This document shows, piece by piece, positions 10,398-19,615 of a stretch of 61,867 nt of DNA. The translations under genes were made by a program, and so were the position numbers. Position 1 is the stretch's first letter. Every line of letters begins with the position of its first letter. Source of the DNA: Nonomuraea aridisoli (lineage in GTDB: Bacteria > Actinomycetota > Actinomycetes > Streptosporangiales > Streptosporangiaceae); contig NZ_POUD01000020.1 in assembly GCF_003236395.1 (NCBI RefSeq), positions 1 through 61,867 on the forward strand. The letters run 5' to 3'. Below the pieces are notes generated by a model. That model saw only the letters and a program-made list of their open reading frames with translations. It made no database searches and was not told the origin of the DNA.

Positions 10398-11162
10398 ATG
10401 GAGAACGGATCGGGAGCGCGAGAGCTCGTGGGAAAGCGGGCCCTGGTCACGGGTGGTTCCCGCGGAATCGGAGCCGCCATCGTGCGCCGGCTCCTGGACG
10501 CGGGCGCCGACGTGCTCACGACCGCCAGGTCGGCGACGAGCCCGGTGCCGGACGGGGCCGCCTTCGTGGAGGGCGACGTACGGACACGGGCCGGCGCGGA
10601 GGCGCTCGCCGCGGCCGCTCAGGAGACGCTCGGCGGGGTGGACATCCTGGTCCACAACGCGGGCGGGGCGCGACCGCACCAGGGCAGCGCGGCCATCCCC
10701 GACGAGGAGTGGCAGGACGCGCTGGACCTGAACTACCTGGCGTCGGTGCGGCTGGACTCGCTGCTCACCCCGGGGATGCGGGAACGGCGTTCGGGGAAGA
10801 TCGTGCACGTCTCCTCGGCCGCGGTCCCCACCTCCGTTGCGCCGTTCCTGCACTACACGGCGGCGAAGGCGGCGCTGGAGAACTACAGCCGGGGACTGGC
10901 CCTGGAGCTGGCCCCGTTCGGCATCCGGGTCAACACCGTGAGCCCTGGCAGGGTCGCCACTCCCGGCGGCGAAGCGACGCGGGAGCAATGGGCGAGCCTG
11001 GACGCGGCGCCGGGCCAGAGCGACGCACCCGCCGTGCCGCTGGGGCGCGACGGGCGGCCCGACGACCTCGCTCACGCCGTGCTGTTCCTGGTGTCCGACC
11101 GGGCGAGCTGGCTGACCGGGAGCAATCTCGTCGTGGACGGCGGCGAATTCCCCAGGGGTTGA
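10398..11162 (+). CDS. SDR-family oxidoreductase (first of operon)
   Basis: 254-residue classical short-chain dehydrogenase: cofactor motif TGGSRGIG (18-25), NAGG at 87-90, catalytic Ser139/140 (HVSSAAV), Tyr153 and Lys157 (YTAAK), and a C-terminal LTGSNLVVDGGEF end. The ATG at 10398 is preceded by GAAAGGACCGGAG; the longer frame has no site. It is first of three co-directional oxidoreductase genes with short gaps, so probably one transcript under the palindrome at 10.25 kb. NAD(P) preference and substrate are not readable. Confidence 0.9.
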   Translation: MENGSGARELVGKRALVTGGSRGIGAAIVRRLLDAGADVLTTARSATSPVPDGAAFVEGDVRTRAGAEALAAAAQETLGGVDILVHNAGGARPHQGSAAIPDEEWQDALDLNYLASVRLDSLLTPGMRERRSGKIVHVSSAAVPTSVAPFLHYTAAKAALENYSRGLALELAPFGIRVNTVSPGRVATPGGEATREQWASLDAAPGQSDAPAVPLGRDGRPDDLAHAVLFLVSDRASWLTGSNLVVDGGEFPRG

Positions 11163-11264
11163 CGCCGGCATTCCAGAACGCCGATTGCGGAACCACTCAT
11201 CGATTTGTGTCGGAGCGAAATACCGGCACATCGCCGAGTTTCGCGAGAAAGAAAGAATTCTGGC

Positions 11265-12008
11265 ATGAACAAGTACAGTGACAAGAATGTTGTGATCACG
11301 GGCGGCGGCAGCGGCATGGGTTTCGCGATGGCGAAGCTGCTGGTGGACGGCGGAGCTCGTGTGCTGATCACCGGTCGTTCTCAGGCCACGCTCGACGCCG
11401 CACGGGAGCGGCTCGGCGAGAACGCGGTGGCCGTCCGAGGCGATGTGGCCTCACTGTCCGACCTGGATGCTCTGGCCGACCGGGTGAAGGGCGAGCTCGG
11501 CACGATCGAGGGCCTGTTCGTCAACGCCGGCATCGCACCCCTCACGCCCTTCGCGTCGACGACCGAGGAGATGTACGACGAGCTGTTCGCGATCAACGTC
11601 AAGGGCGCGTACTTCACCGTGCAGAAGCTCGCCCCGCTGCTGAGCACGGGCGCCGGCGTCGTCCTCACCACCTCGATCGCGAACGTCATCGGCATGCTGG
11701 ACACCAGTGTCTACGCGGCCGGCAAGGCGGCGCTGCGCTCGATGGCCCGCAGCCTCTCCCGGGAGCTGCTTCCGCGCGGAATTCGTGTCAACGCGGTCAG
11801 CCCCGGTCCCATCGACACGGGAATCCTGGAGAACACCATGACCGCAGAGGCTGCCGAGCAGTTCAAGGCGCAGCGGGTCGCGGGCAATCCCATGCGGCGT
11901 TTCGGCACCCCCGACGAGGTCGCCAGGGCGGCCGCCTTCCTCGCCTTCGACGCCACTTACACCACCGGCGCCGAGCTCGCCGTGGACGGAGGCGCCACGC
12001 AGCTCTGA
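11265..12008 (+). CDS. SDR-family oxidoreductase (second of operon)
   Basis: 247-residue classical SDR with TGGGSGMG (12-19), NAGI (87-90), catalytic Ser137, Tyr150 and Lys154 (YAAGK), and the usual GAELAVDGG end. Only moderately like its neighbour, so not a recent duplicate. The start chosen is the ATG at 11265 directly before the Rossmann fold; its ribosome site is weak (AAAGAAAG). The enzyme probably works in the same small-molecule pathway as the flanking SDR and MDR genes. Confidence 0.88.
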   Translation: MNKYSDKNVVITGGGSGMGFAMAKLLVDGGARVLITGRSQATLDAARERLGENAVAVRGDVASLSDLDALADRVKGELGTIEGLFVNAGIAPLTPFASTTEEMYDELFAINVKGAYFTVQKLAPLLSTGAGVVLTTSIANVIGMLDTSVYAAGKAALRSMARSLSRELLPRGIRVNAVSPGPIDTGILENTMTAEAAEQFKAQRVAGNPMRRFGTPDEVARAAAFLAFDATYTTGAELAVDGGATQL

Positions 12009-12054
12009 GCTCGCCCTGCCGTTCCGCCCTACGACCGACGAAAAGGTTCTCATC

Positions 12055-13074
12055 ATGACCGTCCAGGGATCATCCGCCGTCGTCCTGCGCGCGCACCGTA
12101 CGCATCTGGACCAGCCGCCCAGCTCGCTGCTCGACGTGATCACGCTCCCTCCGCAGGAGCCGGCTGCCGGCCAGGTTTGGGTGCGGAACCTGTTCCAGCA
12201 GGTGATCGCGGCGAGCGGAGACCTGATGTTCGAGACCACCCAGATCCCGGTGCCCACCTTCCGGGTCGGCGAGCCGATCCACGGCCCCGCGATCGGCAGG
12301 GTCGTCGAATCACGCGCCGACGACCTGCCGGTGGGTACCGTCGTGCTGCACATGTCAGGCTGGCGCGAGGAGAGCGTCCTGGGTCCGGGCGAGGCGTTCC
12401 CCGTGCCCGAGGGCGTCTTCCCCGGTCCCGAGTACCTGCTCAACCAGGGCGTGCCCGCCTACCACGGCATCGTCGACATCGCCGCCGTCGGTGAGGGTGA
12501 CGTCGTCCTCGTCAGCGGGGCCGCCGGCGGCGTCGGGTCGATGGCCGCGCAGATCGCCAAGGCACGCGGCGCCGCGTACGTCATCGGCATCGCCGGCGGG
12601 CCCGAGAAGGCCCGCTACCTCGTCGACGAGCTCGGCCTCGACGCCGCCATCGACCACCGCAACGACGACCTCGACGAACGGCTCACCAAGCTCGCCCCCG
12701 ACGGGATCACCGCCTTCTTCGACACCATCGGCGGCTCCCAGTTCGAAGCCGCGCTCCGGCACACGGCGTTCGGGGCCCGCTTCGCGTTGTGCGGCGCCCT
12801 CGCCGGACAGGTCGGCGGAGGCGACGGCGGGCACCCCCGCCTCGACATCATGACCGCGCTCGTGCACGAGGTGCAGATCCGCCCCTTCACCACCAGGCAC
12901 ACCCCCGACCAGGTCCAGGCCTGGAACACCCACTACGCCCGGTGGTACGCCCAAGGCCGGATCAGGTTCGCGCACACGCTCCTCGAAGGCACCCTCCAGC
13001 GCGCCATCACCGCCCAGGACGAGCTCCTCGCCGGCGTGCACCGCGGCAACGTCATCGTGAGACTCGCCGACTAG
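12055..13074 (+). CDS. MDR-family NADPH-dependent oxidoreductase / 2-alkenal reductase-like
   Basis: 339 residues of the zinc-independent medium-chain reductase group: glycine-rich VSGAAGGVGSMAAQ (153-166), GIAGGPEKARYLVDELG, and FDTIGGSQFEAAL. The N-terminus (LPPQEPAAGQVWVRNLF) resembles CurA/leukotriene-B4 12-hydroxydehydrogenase reductases that saturate alpha,beta-unsaturated carbonyls. No structural-zinc cysteines are visible. It is third in the SDR-SDR-MDR set, 46 nt after its neighbour, with GAAAAGG before the ATG. Confidence 0.88.
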   Translation: MTVQGSSAVVLRAHRTHLDQPPSSLLDVITLPPQEPAAGQVWVRNLFQQVIAASGDLMFETTQIPVPTFRVGEPIHGPAIGRVVESRADDLPVGTVVLHMSGWREESVLGPGEAFPVPEGVFPGPEYLLNQGVPAYHGIVDIAAVGEGDVVLVSGAAGGVGSMAAQIAKARGAAYVIGIAGGPEKARYLVDELGLDAAIDHRNDDLDERLTKLAPDGITAFFDTIGGSQFEAALRHTAFGARFALCGALAGQVGGGDGGHPRLDIMTALVHEVQIRPFTTRHTPDQVQAWNTHYARWYAQGRIRFAHTLLEGTLQRAITAQDELLAGVHRGNVIVRLAD

Positions 13075-13102
13075 ACGAGCCTCCTCGACCCGGCACTCCC
13101 GG

Positions 13103-13999
13103 TCAGGACACCGGAGAGAAGGAGGCGGCCTTGTGCCAGGTCTCCTGACGGAGGAGATCGAACAGGGCCGTCTCCGCCGGGCCCGCGCCGGGCCGGACCA
13201 CGGCGATGACGGGCTGGGACACGACCGGGAACACCGGGCGGACGAGGTGCTCGTGACCGTGGGGCACCGCGGAGGCCGGGACGAGCGTCACCCCCAGCCC
13301 GTGGGCGGCCCAGCGCACGGCCGTCGCCGTCTGGGACACGCGGGCGACCGTGGTCGGGGTCAGCTCGTTGTCCCGCAGCACGTTCAGCAGCACGCCGTCG
13401 AGCGCGCTGTCGCGGTCGAACCGCACCCACGGCTCCCCCTCCAGTTCCCGCAGGTCGACCCGGTCCGCGGCGAGCCGCGGGTGCCCGGCGCCCAGCACCA
13501 CGACGAACTCCTCGTCGCCGAGGTGGTGGGCATTGGCGGGGGACCGCTCGCACGCCGCCATCAGGGCGAGGTCCAGCACACCTCGGCGACACAGCCGCTC
13601 CAGCTCGGCGGAGCTCGGCTCCTCGAAGACGGTGACCTCCAGCCGGGGGAAGCGGCGACGCAGCGTGCCCAGTGCGCCCGGCAGCTGCCGCGTGCCGAAG
13701 CCCATCTGCGCCGCGACCACCAGCTCGCCCACCAGATCATCGGCGCCGGCCCGCGCCGTCGCCCGCGCCCGCCGCGAGGCGTTCACCGCGACCTCCGCCT
13801 CCCGCAGGAACGCGCGGCCGACCACGGTGGGCACCAGCCCGGTCGCCGTGCGGGCGAACAGTTTCACGCCGAGTTCCCGCTCCAGGCTGCGGATCTGCTG
13901 GGACACCGACGGTTGAGCCACGCGCAGCAGCTCCGCCGCCGCCGTCACCGAGCCCTGCTCGGCAACGGCCAGCGCGTACTCGAACTGACGAAGGCTCAT
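13103..13999 (-). CDS. LysR-family transcriptional regulator
   Basis: 298 residues. The N-terminal winged HTH reads LRQFEYALAVAEQGSVTAAAELLRVAQPSVSQQI, standard LysR, followed by a two-lobe effector domain (LVVAAQMGFG, VARVSQTATAVRWAAHGLGV). The ATG at 13999 has GGGAG seven bases upstream and starts right at the HTH; the longer frame to 14077 adds an Arg/Pro-rich shadow. It converges on the oxidoreductase operon rather than diverging, so the usual LysR self/target divergence is absent. Its target may still be that operon. Confidence 0.9.
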   Translation of the reverse strand: MSLRQFEYALAVAEQGSVTAAAELLRVAQPSVSQQIRSLERELGVKLFARTATGLVPTVVGRAFLREAEVAVNASRRARATARAGADDLVGELVVAAQMGFGTRQLPGALGTLRRRFPRLEVTVFEEPSSAELERLCRRGVLDLALMAACERSPANAHHLGDEEFVVVLGAGHPRLAADRVDLRELEGEPWVRFDRDSALDGVLLNVLRDNELTPTTVARVSQTATAVRWAAHGLGVTLVPASAVPHGHEHLVRPVFPVVSQPVIAVVRPGAGPAETALFDLLRQETWHKAASFSPVS

Positions 14000-14118
14000 C
14001 GGCTCCCGTCTCCCTCCCTGCGGTGGACCGCGGTCCTCCGGGTGCGCTCGCTTCCTGACTGTGGGGAACGTCGGCAAGGATCAGGGCGATTCCCACGGGG
14101 ACGCGGACCGGCCCGGAC

Positions 14119-14290
14119 TCACGCCTGCCCCGATGCCGGCTCCACCACCTCACGTCCGAGGGCGCGCCGAGCCGGGTGGGCGGGGCCCCAGGCGCCCGCG
14201 CCGCGCGAGATGTACAGCCCGAGCTCGCGAGCGTCGGGCAGCAGCTCCGCTACGACGCTGCCACGCCCGCAACGTCTTACAATGCCGTGA
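14119..14290 (-). pseudogene. Possible metallophosphoesterase C-terminal fragment
   Basis: In the ~300-nt gap between LysR and the kinase gene, one minus-strand frame reads VAELLPDARELGLYISRGAGAWGP and stops at 14119. LYISRGxGxWGP resembles the last strand of calcineurin-type phosphoesterases (YVSRGLGTWGP). No start, metal-binding residues or ribosome site remain. I see nothing else in this gap. Tentative. Confidence 0.25.
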
Positions 14291-14301
14291 TCAATGGATG
14301 G

Positions 14302-15138
14302 TCACCGGTGGGCGATTTCGGCTGTGATGGCTGGGCCCTCCTGCTGGATCCATGTCTCTGCACGAGGTAGTCGGTCCTTCGCTCCCTCGTTCCAGAAACG
14401 TCGGAACACCGGGTCTCTTTCGGCTGCGGCGCGCATGTTGACGTGGAAACGGCCGATCATCGCAGTCGCCGTGGGCACGAGGACGCGGCGCTGGTCCGGC
14501 GTCATGTCATAGGCGTCGGCGAACACCGCGACGCGGTGCGGGATGTCAAGGTCGCGGAAGGCGGGCGCCCGGTCCTCGGGATGCATCAGGGGTGCCCAGT
14601 AGTAGAGGGCATTGGCGATGTCGTCGACCCGTGTGGTGGGCCTGGCCAGGTCGAAGTCGATGAGCGCCGCGGGCAGGCCGTCGCGGAAGACGACATTGCC
14701 GGGGCAGTAGTCACGGGGGCTCACCAGCGGCGGCTCACCGTCCGGGGTCGAGTTCCGGACCTGTGTTCCGGGGATCCCGCCCCAGACGGCGTCCTCTGGT
14801 ACGGCCCAGCCCTCGGCGGCGTCGTGCAGCCGACGGATCAGCTGCGCCAGTGCGACCAGCACCTCTTCTTTCGCCGTCTCCGGCGGGAGAGGTTCACGGG
14901 GAACGTCGCCGGGGACGAAGGACAACACCTCGCGGCCCTGTTCGTCGAGTCCGAGAGGGACGGGCGCCTCGGAGAAGCCTGCGGCGTGCAGGTGCGCCAG
15001 GAAGGCCTGGATCGTCAGGGTGAACGGCCGGACCGGGCGGCGCACGGTGTCCCCGACCCGCACGATGCCTTGGGTGACGCCGTCACCGACCAGCGGTTCC
15101 TCATCGGACCGATCGATGCCACGGCTCTGGTCGGTCAC
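14302..15138 (-). CDS. Aminoglycoside phosphotransferase (APH)-fold kinase
   Basis: 278-residue APH/choline-kinase fold. Seen: an N-lobe hydrophobic core (LSFVPGDVP), a hinge helix (LVALAQLIRRLHDAA), the catalytic loop SPRDYCPGNVVF with Asp143 and Asn148, and the metal-binding LIDFDLARP with Asp161. The usual His before the catalytic Asp (HGD) is Arg here. The GTG start at 15138 has GGAGAA five bases upstream; longer frames would run into the upstream tandem repeats. Substrate could be an antibiotic or a small alcohol. No other resistance gene adjoins it. Confidence 0.85.
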   Translation of the reverse strand: MTDQSRGIDRSDEEPLVGDGVTQGIVRVGDTVRRPVRPFTLTIQAFLAHLHAAGFSEAPVPLGLDEQGREVLSFVPGDVPREPLPPETAKEEVLVALAQLIRRLHDAAEGWAVPEDAVWGGIPGTQVRNSTPDGEPPLVSPRDYCPGNVVFRDGLPAALIDFDLARPTTRVDDIANALYYWAPLMHPEDRAPAFRDLDIPHRVAVFADAYDMTPDQRRVLVPTATAMIGRFHVNMRAAAERDPVFRRFWNEGAKDRLPRAETWIQQEGPAITAEIAHR

Positions 15139-15163
15139 GGATTCTCCATGGGTGTCGGTTCGG

Positions 15164-15239
15164 GTTGACCAAACAGCGTTGACCAAACAGCGTTGACCAA
15201 ACAGCGTTGACCAAACAGCGTTGACCAAACAGCGTTGAC
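15164..15239. repeat. Five tandem 14-bp repeats upstream of the APH-fold gene
   Basis: Unit GTTGACCAAACAGC, five identical copies head to tail plus a partial sixth (GTTGAC), starting 25 nt upstream of the kinase GTG. Each copy contains a TTGACC/GGTCAA half-site and an imperfect GTT..AAC dyad. 14 bp is not a codon multiple, and the array is outside the chosen coding region, in the 5' leader or promoter. It could be a regulator-binding array or a slippage-prone expression switch. Confidence 0.85.
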
Positions 15240-15399
15240 GCTGACGCGGAAGGCGGGACCGGACCAGTGGTCGGCGCGCGAGCTCGAGGAGGGTGGCGCG
15301 CCGGTTCTCTCGTAGCCGGGCGCCACGCTTCGTCTGTAGATCGAGTACTACGTCGAGCGGCTTGGCGCTGTCCGGCACGCAGGCGGCGGAGGCTCCGGG

Positions 15400-16140
15400 T
15401 CAGGCCCGACGGAGGACGCAGAACTCGTTGCCCTCCGGGTCGGCGAGGACGATCCACGGGACGTCGCCCTGGCCGACGTCGGCGAGCGTCGCGCCGAGGG
15501 TCTGCAGCCGGGCCACCTCCGCCGCTTGATCGTCACCGGGGTACGGCAGCAGGTCGATATGGACGCGGTTCCACACGGTCTTCACGCCGGGCGTTGTGCG
15601 GATGAACTCGAGATACGGCCCGACACCCTTGGCCGAGCGCAGCCGAGCGTGATCGTCGCTCACCTCGTGCAGGGTCCAGTCCGTCGCCTCGCCCCAGAAC
15701 CGGGCCATGGCCCGCGGGTCCGCGCAGTCGACCACCACCGCGGCGATCGGCCCGGTGTCGCGGTAGATCTCGCGAGGCTCCAGCACGCAGAACACGTTGC
15801 CCTCCGGGTCGGCCAGAACCGTCCACGGGACGTCGCCCTGGCCCACATCGGCGGGCGTCGCACCGAACTCCTTCAGGCGCGCGACCAACTCCGTCTGATG
15901 GGCCGCAGAGGTGGTGGCAAGATCGAGATGCGCGCGGTACTTCACCGTCTCAGGGGCCGGGACGGTGACGACATCGACGCAGACGGCGACGGGGTCCGGC
16001 CAGACGAAGCCCACGGGTTCGACGTTCGTCACACCGGGGCCCTCGCTGGAGACGCCCCAACCGAGCGCCTCCGCCCAGAATCGGCCGAGCGCCGAGTCAT
16101 CGCGAGCCTTGAAATTCACCTGAACAAGTTGCAGCGCCAT
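15400..16140 (-). CDS. Two-domain VOC (glyoxalase/bleomycin-resistance-like) protein
   Basis: 246 residues made of two homologous VOC domains. Domain 1 begins LVQVNFKARDDSALGRFWAEALGW and ends in DPEGNVFCVLEP; domain 2 begins AVVVDCADPRAMARFWGEATDW and ends in DPEGNEFCVLRR. The pairing is typical of actinomycete VOC proteins used as dioxygenase-, epimerase- or drug-binding scaffolds. Metal ligands are not the canonical glyoxalase I set, so no reaction can be assigned. The ATG at 16140 begins the first strand. Confidence 0.88.
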   Translation of the reverse strand: MALQLVQVNFKARDDSALGRFWAEALGWGVSSEGPGVTNVEPVGFVWPDPVAVCVDVVTVPAPETVKYRAHLDLATTSAAHQTELVARLKEFGATPADVGQGDVPWTVLADPEGNVFCVLEPREIYRDTGPIAAVVVDCADPRAMARFWGEATDWTLHEVSDDHARLRSAKGVGPYLEFIRTTPGVKTVWNRVHIDLLPYPGDDQAAEVARLQTLGATLADVGQGDVPWIVLADPEGNEFCVLRRA

Positions 16141-16414
16141 GCCGCCCACCCTAAGCCCCGCAGAAAAACCGGCGTCCGCCGCAGGTCGAGCTGCTTGACC
16201 CAGGCCTGTGAGACCTCCAACCAGACGAACGCGTCGGCGTGGAAGCTGAACGTGCCAAGGTCGACATCACGGTTGGCGCCTGTTGGGAGCCGCACAGTTG
16301 CGCGAGCTGGAGCCGATGCGCGGGGCCGGAGGGATGGTCAGCGGATTTTGCCGGAGGCAGTAGGCACGATGGGATGCCGCGGGTGGTGAGGTGTCCTGCT
16401 TGTTCGCTCGCCCG

Positions 16415-17026
16415 TCACCGACGAGACCGGGCGACGGTTTCGTCGAACGAGGGCAGTGGCTTGATCAGCGGGTTGAGGATCTCCGCGGCTTCCTGCGTGG
16501 TGATGACGTCGGCCGGGTCGAGCTTGATGATCTCGGCATTGTCGGGGTCGACCTCCCAGACGTCCTCGCCGATGAGCCGGCCGTGGTCGTCGTAGGGCCA
16601 GACCATCTCCTCGCGCGCCTTGTAGATGTACATGGCGTTCTCGTCGTCGATGTCGAACCCGGCGGCGGCCAGGACCTTGCCCGGCTTGAACTGGTAGCCC
16701 GTCATCATGGAGGCGACCATGTTGTCGCCGACCGCGATCTTCTCGTCGTCGGTGTACATGACGCACTCGCCGGTCTCGGCCCAGGTGCGGTACAGGTTGC
16801 GGATCGCGTCCTGTCCTCGCAGGGTCGTGTTGAGGCCGAGGGCGTGGAGGTGGTAGACGGGATCTTCCACCATCATGTCGGGCGCGAAGATCTCTTCGTA
16901 CCGTCCGGCGATCTCCAGGTAGCGGTGGCGGTGGTAGGCCTGCAAGAGGAACCGGTGCCGCGGGTTGTCGGTCGTTTCAAGCAGGCGCTCGATCGCCTGG
17001 TTCGTCTTGGTGATGTCGAGCTTCAT
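16415..17026 (-). CDS. SnoaL/NTF2-like fold protein
   Basis: 203 residues. An N-terminal helix pair (ERLLETTDNPRHRFLLQAYHRHRYLEIAGRY) leads to a cone-shaped NTF2-like domain (VEDPVYHLHALGLNTTLRGQDAIRNLYRTW). This resembles SnoaL-like polyketide cyclases and small hydratases. The ATG at 17026 has GAAGGGAAG upstream. It lies 60 nt downstream of the DUF1254 gene on the same strand and is probably co-transcribed. The repeated GCGCCTTGGTCACC motif between the two genes is a short direct duplication. Function unknown. Confidence 0.75.
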   Translation of the reverse strand: MKLDITKTNQAIERLLETTDNPRHRFLLQAYHRHRYLEIAGRYEEIFAPDMMVEDPVYHLHALGLNTTLRGQDAIRNLYRTWAETGECVMYTDDEKIAVGDNMVASMMTGYQFKPGKVLAAAGFDIDDENAMYIYKAREEMVWPYDDHGRLIGEDVWEVDPDNAEIIKLDPADVITTQEAAEILNPLIKPLPSFDETVARSRR

Positions 17027-17086
17027 GCTGGCACTTCCCTTCTCCGCTTGAGGTGGCTTCACGAGGCCTTGGTCACCGCGCCTTGG

Positions 17087-18442
17087 TCACCGCGCCTTGG
17101 TCACCGCGGGGGGTTTCCAGGTGCCGTCGATGGCGCTCTGCCTGGGCCAGTACATGCGAAGCATGAGGTTGAAGTCGCCGGTCGGGGCGGGTAGCCAGTT
17201 CGACTGGCTTCCCGCGGGAGGGTCGTGCTGGATGGACAGGTCGACTGACCCGTCCGCGTTGGCGGCCGGCTGGGCGGTGTGCCCGATCTCGTACCGGTCG
17301 ATGGGGTTTTCGAGCAGGAAGCCCTGGGCGTCGTACATGGTGATCGACCAGAACGCGTCGGCCGGCGGAGTCTGGCCGGGTTCGAAGTGGATGGTGTATG
17401 TGTTGGCGCCGTTCAGCTGCTGTTTCGTGCCGTCGACGAAGGTCAGCGGATAGATGGCGTCCTGGGGCAGGTTCGCGCCCAGGCCCTGCCAGGCGGTGGC
17501 CGCGCGCCGGAGATAGTCGGTGCCGTAGCTGCCCAGGTCGGTGGCGTATCTCCAGCCGTTGACGTCCTCGCCCAGCGTGGCGACGCCCGCCTTGATCCGT
17601 TTCTGCGCCTCGGCCGGCGCTTGGTCGAGTGCCTGTGCCGTGGCCTCGTCGAGAGTGTCGGCGCTGAACGGCCGGCCCGGCCGGATGCCGAGTTTCGCCA
17701 GCGTGGCGACCATGGGCGCGTCCGCCGGGGCCGGGGGGTTGGCCCGCATGGCGGTGGCCAGGTGGGAGAAGAAGGTCCGGGCGTTCATCTTCTCGACCTG
17801 AGCCGGTGGAGAGGCGGCGGAAATGGCGGGATCGGTCTTCCCGGCCGGAGGCGTGTACGGGCCGTTGCCGTACCTGCTGAGCGGCTGGAGGGTGTACCGG
17901 GCCACGAGCTTCAGCACGGCGGGCAGGTCGGAAGGTCCGTTGAGCTGCGTGCGGCCCAGGACCCACGCCGTGTCGGTAGGCGACTTGAGCTGCTTGACCC
18001 CGTCGGGAAGGGAACCGCGCCAGTTCGGGCCGGTGATGGCGAAATCGCCCTCACCGGTGCCGGTGGTCCGCTCCCCGGGTGAGGCGAACACGTTGGTCCA
18101 GCCGTCCAGCATGGGCATCAGGTAGTAGCGGCCGTGGGTGTCCGGCACGTGCAGCACGATGGGTTCCTTGGCCAGATCCAGCCAGGCGGAGGTGTAGAGG
18201 GTGTCGACGTTCGGCGACACCACGCCTTTGAACGCGGGCCCCGGGACGTTCTCGCCCTTCCCGAACTGGTTGATCGGCGCCCTGAAGGTGAGCGGATCCG
18301 GCTTCTCCACGTTGGTCATGGTCTTCTTGGAGGTCTCCATCAGGACCAGGGGATAGCCGTAGATGTACGCCTGGACGGCATCCTCGTTCAGGTCGCCGCG
18401 CATGGTGCGTGAGGCGCGGTGGCGGGTGGAAGTCGGATCCAT
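17087..18442 (-). CDS. DUF1254/DUF1214 protein
   Basis: 451 residues. The N-terminal part (AYIYGYPLVLMETSKKTM, GVVSPNVDTLYTSAWLDLAKEPIVLHVPD) is the DUF1254 signature, and the C-terminal part (FVDGTKQQLNGANTYTIHFEPGQTPPADAFWSITMYDAQGFL) is DUF1214. These domains usually occur together in secreted or cytosolic proteins of unknown biochemistry. The ATG at 18442 has GGGGAGGAG at ideal spacing and no obvious signal peptide. It probably forms a two-gene transcript with the SnoaL-like gene. Confidence 0.9.
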   Translation of the reverse strand: MDPTSTRHRASRTMRGDLNEDAVQAYIYGYPLVLMETSKKTMTNVEKPDPLTFRAPINQFGKGENVPGPAFKGVVSPNVDTLYTSAWLDLAKEPIVLHVPDTHGRYYLMPMLDGWTNVFASPGERTTGTGEGDFAITGPNWRGSLPDGVKQLKSPTDTAWVLGRTQLNGPSDLPAVLKLVARYTLQPLSRYGNGPYTPPAGKTDPAISAASPPAQVEKMNARTFFSHLATAMRANPPAPADAPMVATLAKLGIRPGRPFSADTLDEATAQALDQAPAEAQKRIKAGVATLGEDVNGWRYATDLGSYGTDYLRRAATAWQGLGANLPQDAIYPLTFVDGTKQQLNGANTYTIHFEPGQTPPADAFWSITMYDAQGFLLENPIDRYEIGHTAQPAANADGSVDLSIQHDPPAGSQSNWLPAPTGDFNLMLRMYWPRQSAIDGTWKPPAVTKAR

Positions 18443-18664
18443 CGTGTCTCCTCCCCGTGAGAGGGAGATCGTGAGAGCCCTTCCGACGTGCCACTTCATT
18501 CTTCAACGGCTCATAAGCCCTCAACAGGCCCGATAGGTAAACCGTGTCCCATGGTTCTGCTCCTGGGGATTGCCGGGCTCTGCTCCTCCAAGTCCAGCCG
18601 GTCGGTGGCTGCGGCCAGGTCGCCGGCTACCGGGAGCGCACCTGGTGACGCGGGCGCGGGTGCG

Positions 18665-19483
18665 TCAACTCCACGTCGCCGAATCCGGGTCGATGCCTCG
18701 ATCGCGGGCGTTGGCGTCGATGATGTCTCGGAGCCAGCTGACCAGGCCCGGCTCGATCGCGTCGTAGTAGGCCAAGAAGCCGGGATCGGCGGCGGAGCTT
18801 CTTCCCAGGCACACATGCATCGAAAGGGTGCAGTCGAAGTACACGCCGATGGAGGCCCTGTGCCGTTCCGCCAGAGCGTTGGCTTCGGCGCTGCCTGGCC
18901 TGACGCCGGCGCGCTTGGCTGCTGCCAGGTCGTTCTCGAGTGTCGTGATGTTGTCGGCGACCTGCTGCCAGTCCTCGGGGGTCATGCCCGCGGCGCGCTC
19001 GGCGAACTGCGTCCATTGAGCTGTGTCGCCCCACCGGTCACGTGCGCCCGCGACCGATGACGGCTCCCAGCGCTGCCCGAAGATCGCGACCTGTTCCTCC
19101 GGGGAGAGCAGGATGCCGGAGTTCGCGGCTTCGATCATGCGGTCGACCGCGTCGACCATGGCCCGCAAGCGGGAGATGCGATCGACGAGCTGGGCACGCT
19201 GTTGCCTCAGCGGCACGGTCATGTCGGCCGTCGGAGCATCGAGAAGTTCACCGATGTCGTCGAGGGACAGACCGAGCTCGCGGTAGATGAGCACCCGGTG
19301 GATGCGTGCGACGTCGCCCGCCGAGTAGAGCCGGTAACCGCCGGCGGATCGCCCGGACGGGCGGACGAGCCCGATCGCGTCCCAATGATGGAGGGTGCGG
19401 ACGGTGACCCCCACGTGCGATGCCGCGGCCCCGACGGTCAGCCCGCCGGCCCCGGCGGCATCGTCCATCGCGGCGTTGGTCAC
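18665..19483 (-). CDS. MerR-family regulator with TipAS drug-binding domain
   Basis: 272 residues (GTG start; an ATG five codons later is possible). The winged HTH is LTVGAAASHVGVTVRTLHHWDAIGLVRPSGRSAGGYRLYS, followed by a dimerisation helix (~95-125) and a TipAS antibiotic-recognition domain (WGDTAQWTQFAERAAGMTPEDW ... YFDCTLSMHVCLG). TipAL proteins of this type respond to thiopeptide and other multicyclic drugs; Cys in YFDC is placed where TipA carries its reactive cysteine. It sits alone, so its target is unclear. Confidence 0.9.
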   Translation of the reverse strand: MTNAAMDDAAGAGGLTVGAAASHVGVTVRTLHHWDAIGLVRPSGRSAGGYRLYSAGDVARIHRVLIYRELGLSLDDIGELLDAPTADMTVPLRQQRAQLVDRISRLRAMVDAVDRMIEAANSGILLSPEEQVAIFGQRWEPSSVAGARDRWGDTAQWTQFAERAAGMTPEDWQQVADNITTLENDLAAAKRAGVRPGSAEANALAERHRASIGVYFDCTLSMHVCLGRSSAADPGFLAYYDAIEPGLVSWLRDIIDANARDRGIDPDSATWS

Positions 19484-19615
19484 GCCGTCGAGTCTGACAT
19501 GCTCGTGCGCGGTTTCCCTCCTTGGGCACGGTGAAGCGCGGTTGCTTCGAGGTCGTGTGCCGCGGCCCTGCCGGGATCGAAGCCAACCTCCGGCTGGCCG
19601 AACCCGACGCGGACG

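Noticed and set aside
15164..15239. CRISPR array
   Set aside because: Repeats are 14 bp and directly abutting, with no spacers and no cas genes.
16141..16414. Minus-strand frame reading LGTFSFHADAFVWLEVSQAWVK between VOC and SnoaL-like genes
   Set aside because: Looks protein-like but has no recognisable family, start or ribosome site; too little to call a gene.
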